DNA of 14,081 nt from Sulfurimonas sp. (lineage in GTDB: Bacteria > Campylobacterota > Campylobacteria > Campylobacterales > Sulfurimonadaceae). The position numbers and the translations under genes were made by a program. The stretch is from contig JALSKR010000169.1 in the NCBI GenBank assembly GCA_026988735.1, positions 1 through 14,081 on the forward strand. The letters are read 5' to 3'. A model generated the notes under the pieces. That model was given only the letters and a program-made list of their open reading frames with translations, was not told the origin of the DNA and searched no databases. Positions 12,935 to 14,081 of this stretch are shown here, piece after piece (position 1 is the first letter of the stretch; each line of letters starts with the position of its first letter).

Positions 12935-13564
12935 ATGCAAAACAAATTTATGGATGCAATGAACTTTCGTCATGCCTGTAAGATATTTGATGAAACAAAG
13001 AAAATAAGTGATGAAGATATACGCTTTATTTTAGAGTGCGGCAGAAAATCACCCTCTTCTTTCGGTATGGAGGCCTGGAAGTTTCTAGTCATTACCAATG
13101 AAGAGTTAAAGGCAAAACTCAGACCTGCCTGCTGGGATCAGGTGCAAATCACTTCCTGTTCCCATCTTGTTGTTATTCTTGCCGGAATTGAGAGTCTCAA
13201 ACCTGAATCAGGGGAAGTCAAAAAAAGATTTGCAAGGCGAGATATGCCACAAGAATCATTAAACATGTATATGGATCTGTATGCAAAACATTTGCAAAAA
13301 ACACTCAGCAATGATGAAAACATCTACTGCTGGAGTGCAAGACAGACCTATATAGCTGCTGCAAACATGATGACCGGTGCTGCCTACATAGGGATAGATT
13401 CCTGTCCTATAGAGGGGTTTGAAAAAGAAAAAGTCGAAGAGATACTCTCACTTGACACAGCCAAATTCCAGGTGGCAATGGTGCTTCCTTTTGGGTACAG
13501 ACTCAACCCTCAGCCAGAACAGATAAGACTGCCTTTTGAAGAAGTGACAGAGTTTATACTCTGA
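12935..13564 (+). CDS. NAD(P)H-dependent nitroreductase family flavoprotein
   Basis: This 209-residue protein belongs to the FMN-dependent nitroreductase superfamily. Visible landmarks are NFRHACKIFD at residues 10-19 (equivalent to the RRSxRxF phosphate-binding start), SPSSFGMEAWKFLVI at 39-53, a central helix with WSARQTYIAAANMMTGA at about 133-149, DSCPIEGF at 155-162, and a GYR near 187-189 toward the C-terminus. These fit the NfsB-like, oxygen-insensitive group, a cytoplasmic homodimer that reduces nitro compounds or quinones with NAD(P)H. The physiological substrate cannot be read from sequence. It is transcribed divergently from the sensor operon and converges with the HAD gene, overlapping it by 11 nt. 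Confidence 0.9.
   Translation: MQNKFMDAMNFRHACKIFDETKKISDEDIRFILECGRKSPSSFGMEAWKFLVITNEELKAKLRPACWDQVQITSCSHLVVILAGIESLKPESGEVKKRFARRDMPQESLNMYMDLYAKHLQKTLSNDENIYCWSARQTYIAAANMMTGAAYIGIDSCPIEGFEKEKVEEILSLDTAKFQVAMVLPFGYRLNPQPEQIRLPFEEVTEFIL
13548..13563. terminator. Weak hairpin over the convergent stop codons
   Basis: CAGAGT and ACTCTG form a 6-bp stem around a TTAT loop. The hairpin spans the stop codons of both the nitroreductase and the HAD gene. It lacks a U-tract in either direction, so it is at best a weak bidirectional terminator. Confidence 0.25.
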
Positions 13565-14030
13565 GTGTGGCAATCAGTCTTTTAGGATAGACAAAAAGTT
13601 CAAGCGCTTCTACTATAGACTTACATGTAATGTCTGAAGCAAGCAGGCTTTTTGTACTGCACCCTTCATCACCCATCAGACAGATGCCTATTTCTGCAAT
13701 TTGGAGCATTTTTTCATCATTGTTGCCGTTGCCGACAGCTGCGCACTGATACTCGTTTAACTCAATAACATATGCCTCTTTTTCCAAAGTATGGTTTTGA
13801 CTCTGCAGAACCTTTACATGTACGTCAAAACCCTGCAACTCCTTTTGTACACTGCCGAATGTATCTGCTGTGATTACATGTAAGGTGTATGTTTGTGCTA
13901 AAAGCGGCAGGAGTTTTTTTACCTCCTCTTTTAAAATACCGTCTTTTGCGACAGTACCGTTGTAATCCAAAACGATATGTTTGAGATTTACGGTTTTATA
14001 ATTTGGTATTTCTATAAGATTTTGCTGCAT
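13554..14030 (-). CDS. Soluble P-type ATPase-like HAD phosphatase (COG4087 type)
   Basis: This 158-residue protein is a small haloacid-dehalogenase-fold hydrolase. Motif I is LDYNGTVA at residues 21-28, with D22 as the nucleophile. The residue two positions on is N24, where most phosphatases have aspartate and P-type ATPases have threonine. Motif II is VITADT at 52-57 (T54), and motif IV is GNGNNDEKML at 100-109, close to the GDGxND of P-type ATPases. A lysine around 84 may supply motif III. There is no cap domain and no membrane segment. These features match the stand-alone soluble P-type ATPase-like group, whose substrate is not established to my knowledge. The start has AGGAG 5 nt upstream. 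Confidence 0.85.
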   Translation of the reverse strand: MQQNLIEIPNYKTVNLKHIVLDYNGTVAKDGILKEEVKKLLPLLAQTYTLHVITADTFGSVQKELQGFDVHVKVLQSQNHTLEKEAYVIELNEYQCAAVGNGNNDEKMLQIAEIGICLMGDEGCSTKSLLASDITCKSIVEALELFVYPKRLIATLRV

Positions 14031-14074
14031 CTTTGCTCCTGTTAATCTCTCTTTTAGCCAAAGAGGACTAGTAT

Positions 14075-14081
14075 ATGAAAA
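14075..14081 (+). CDS. Possible start of a further plus-strand gene (cut by window edge)
   Basis: An ATG at 14075-14077 followed by a lysine codon is preceded by AGAGGA at 14062-14067, 7 nt upstream. It would be divergent from the HAD gene with a 44-bp gap. Only two codons are in view, so the product cannot be named. Confidence 0.3.

Noticed and set aside
1..14081. CRISPR array, tRNA, rRNA or insertion sequence
   Set aside because: I found no regularly spaced repeats, no cloverleaf-like sequence, no ribosomal RNA segment and no transposase or terminal repeats.

Overview
The window looks like chromosomal DNA of a Campylobacterota bacterium, most likely Sulfurimonas or a close relative. The DNA is AT-rich and genes are tightly packed with overlapping starts and stops. 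The PAS histidine kinase has the HQWRQPL H-box and the response regulator is OmpR-type, a pairing common in that phylum. This placement is inferred from gene content and sequence style, not from a marker gene.

Left block (1-7203, all minus strand). This is one tightly coupled operon read from right to left: rfbA, rfbC, rfbD, rfbB (glucose-1-phosphate to dTDP-L-rhamnose), then cysD and cysN (sulfate to APS), a DUF2061/APS-kinase-like fusion, a canonical cysC (APS to PAPS), and the start of cysQ (PAP removal), which runs off the left edge. Almost every junction overlaps or is separated by 1 nt. No PAPS reductase is seen. Joining activated rhamnose to activated sulfate suggests a sulfated surface glycan, but no sulfotransferase or glycosyltransferase is visible here.

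Middle block (7356-10315, plus strand). This is an anaerobic (class III) ribonucleotide reductase operon. The large NrdD chain ends just after its zinc-binding cysteines and lacks the glycyl-radical loop. That loop (RVMGY) lies on a separate 50-residue gene with its own strong ribosome binding site. The NrdG activase follows and overlaps it. This split enzyme is the most striking item in the window.

Regulatory gap (10316-10448) and a tiny gene. A perfect FNR/CRP-family dyad (TTGATCTATATCAA) is placed at -41.5 relative to a good -10 element. It is followed by a 5'UTR inverted repeat and a 42-residue peptide gene with a signal-peptide-like N-terminus.

Right block (10574-14081). A minus-strand operon encodes a small protein resembling topoisomerase C-terminal modules, a soluble Aer-like PAS histidine kinase and its response regulator. 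A divergent nitroreductase follows, then a convergent COG4087-type HAD phosphatase. A possible plus-strand gene starts in the last bases.

Across the window the palindrome TTACATGTAA occurs five times exactly and several more times with one mismatch, always inside genes and in more than one reading frame. That looks like a DNA-level motif rather than a protein one. No stretch over 300 bases lacks a gene. I saw no tRNA, rRNA, CRISPR array, insertion sequence or strong intrinsic terminator.
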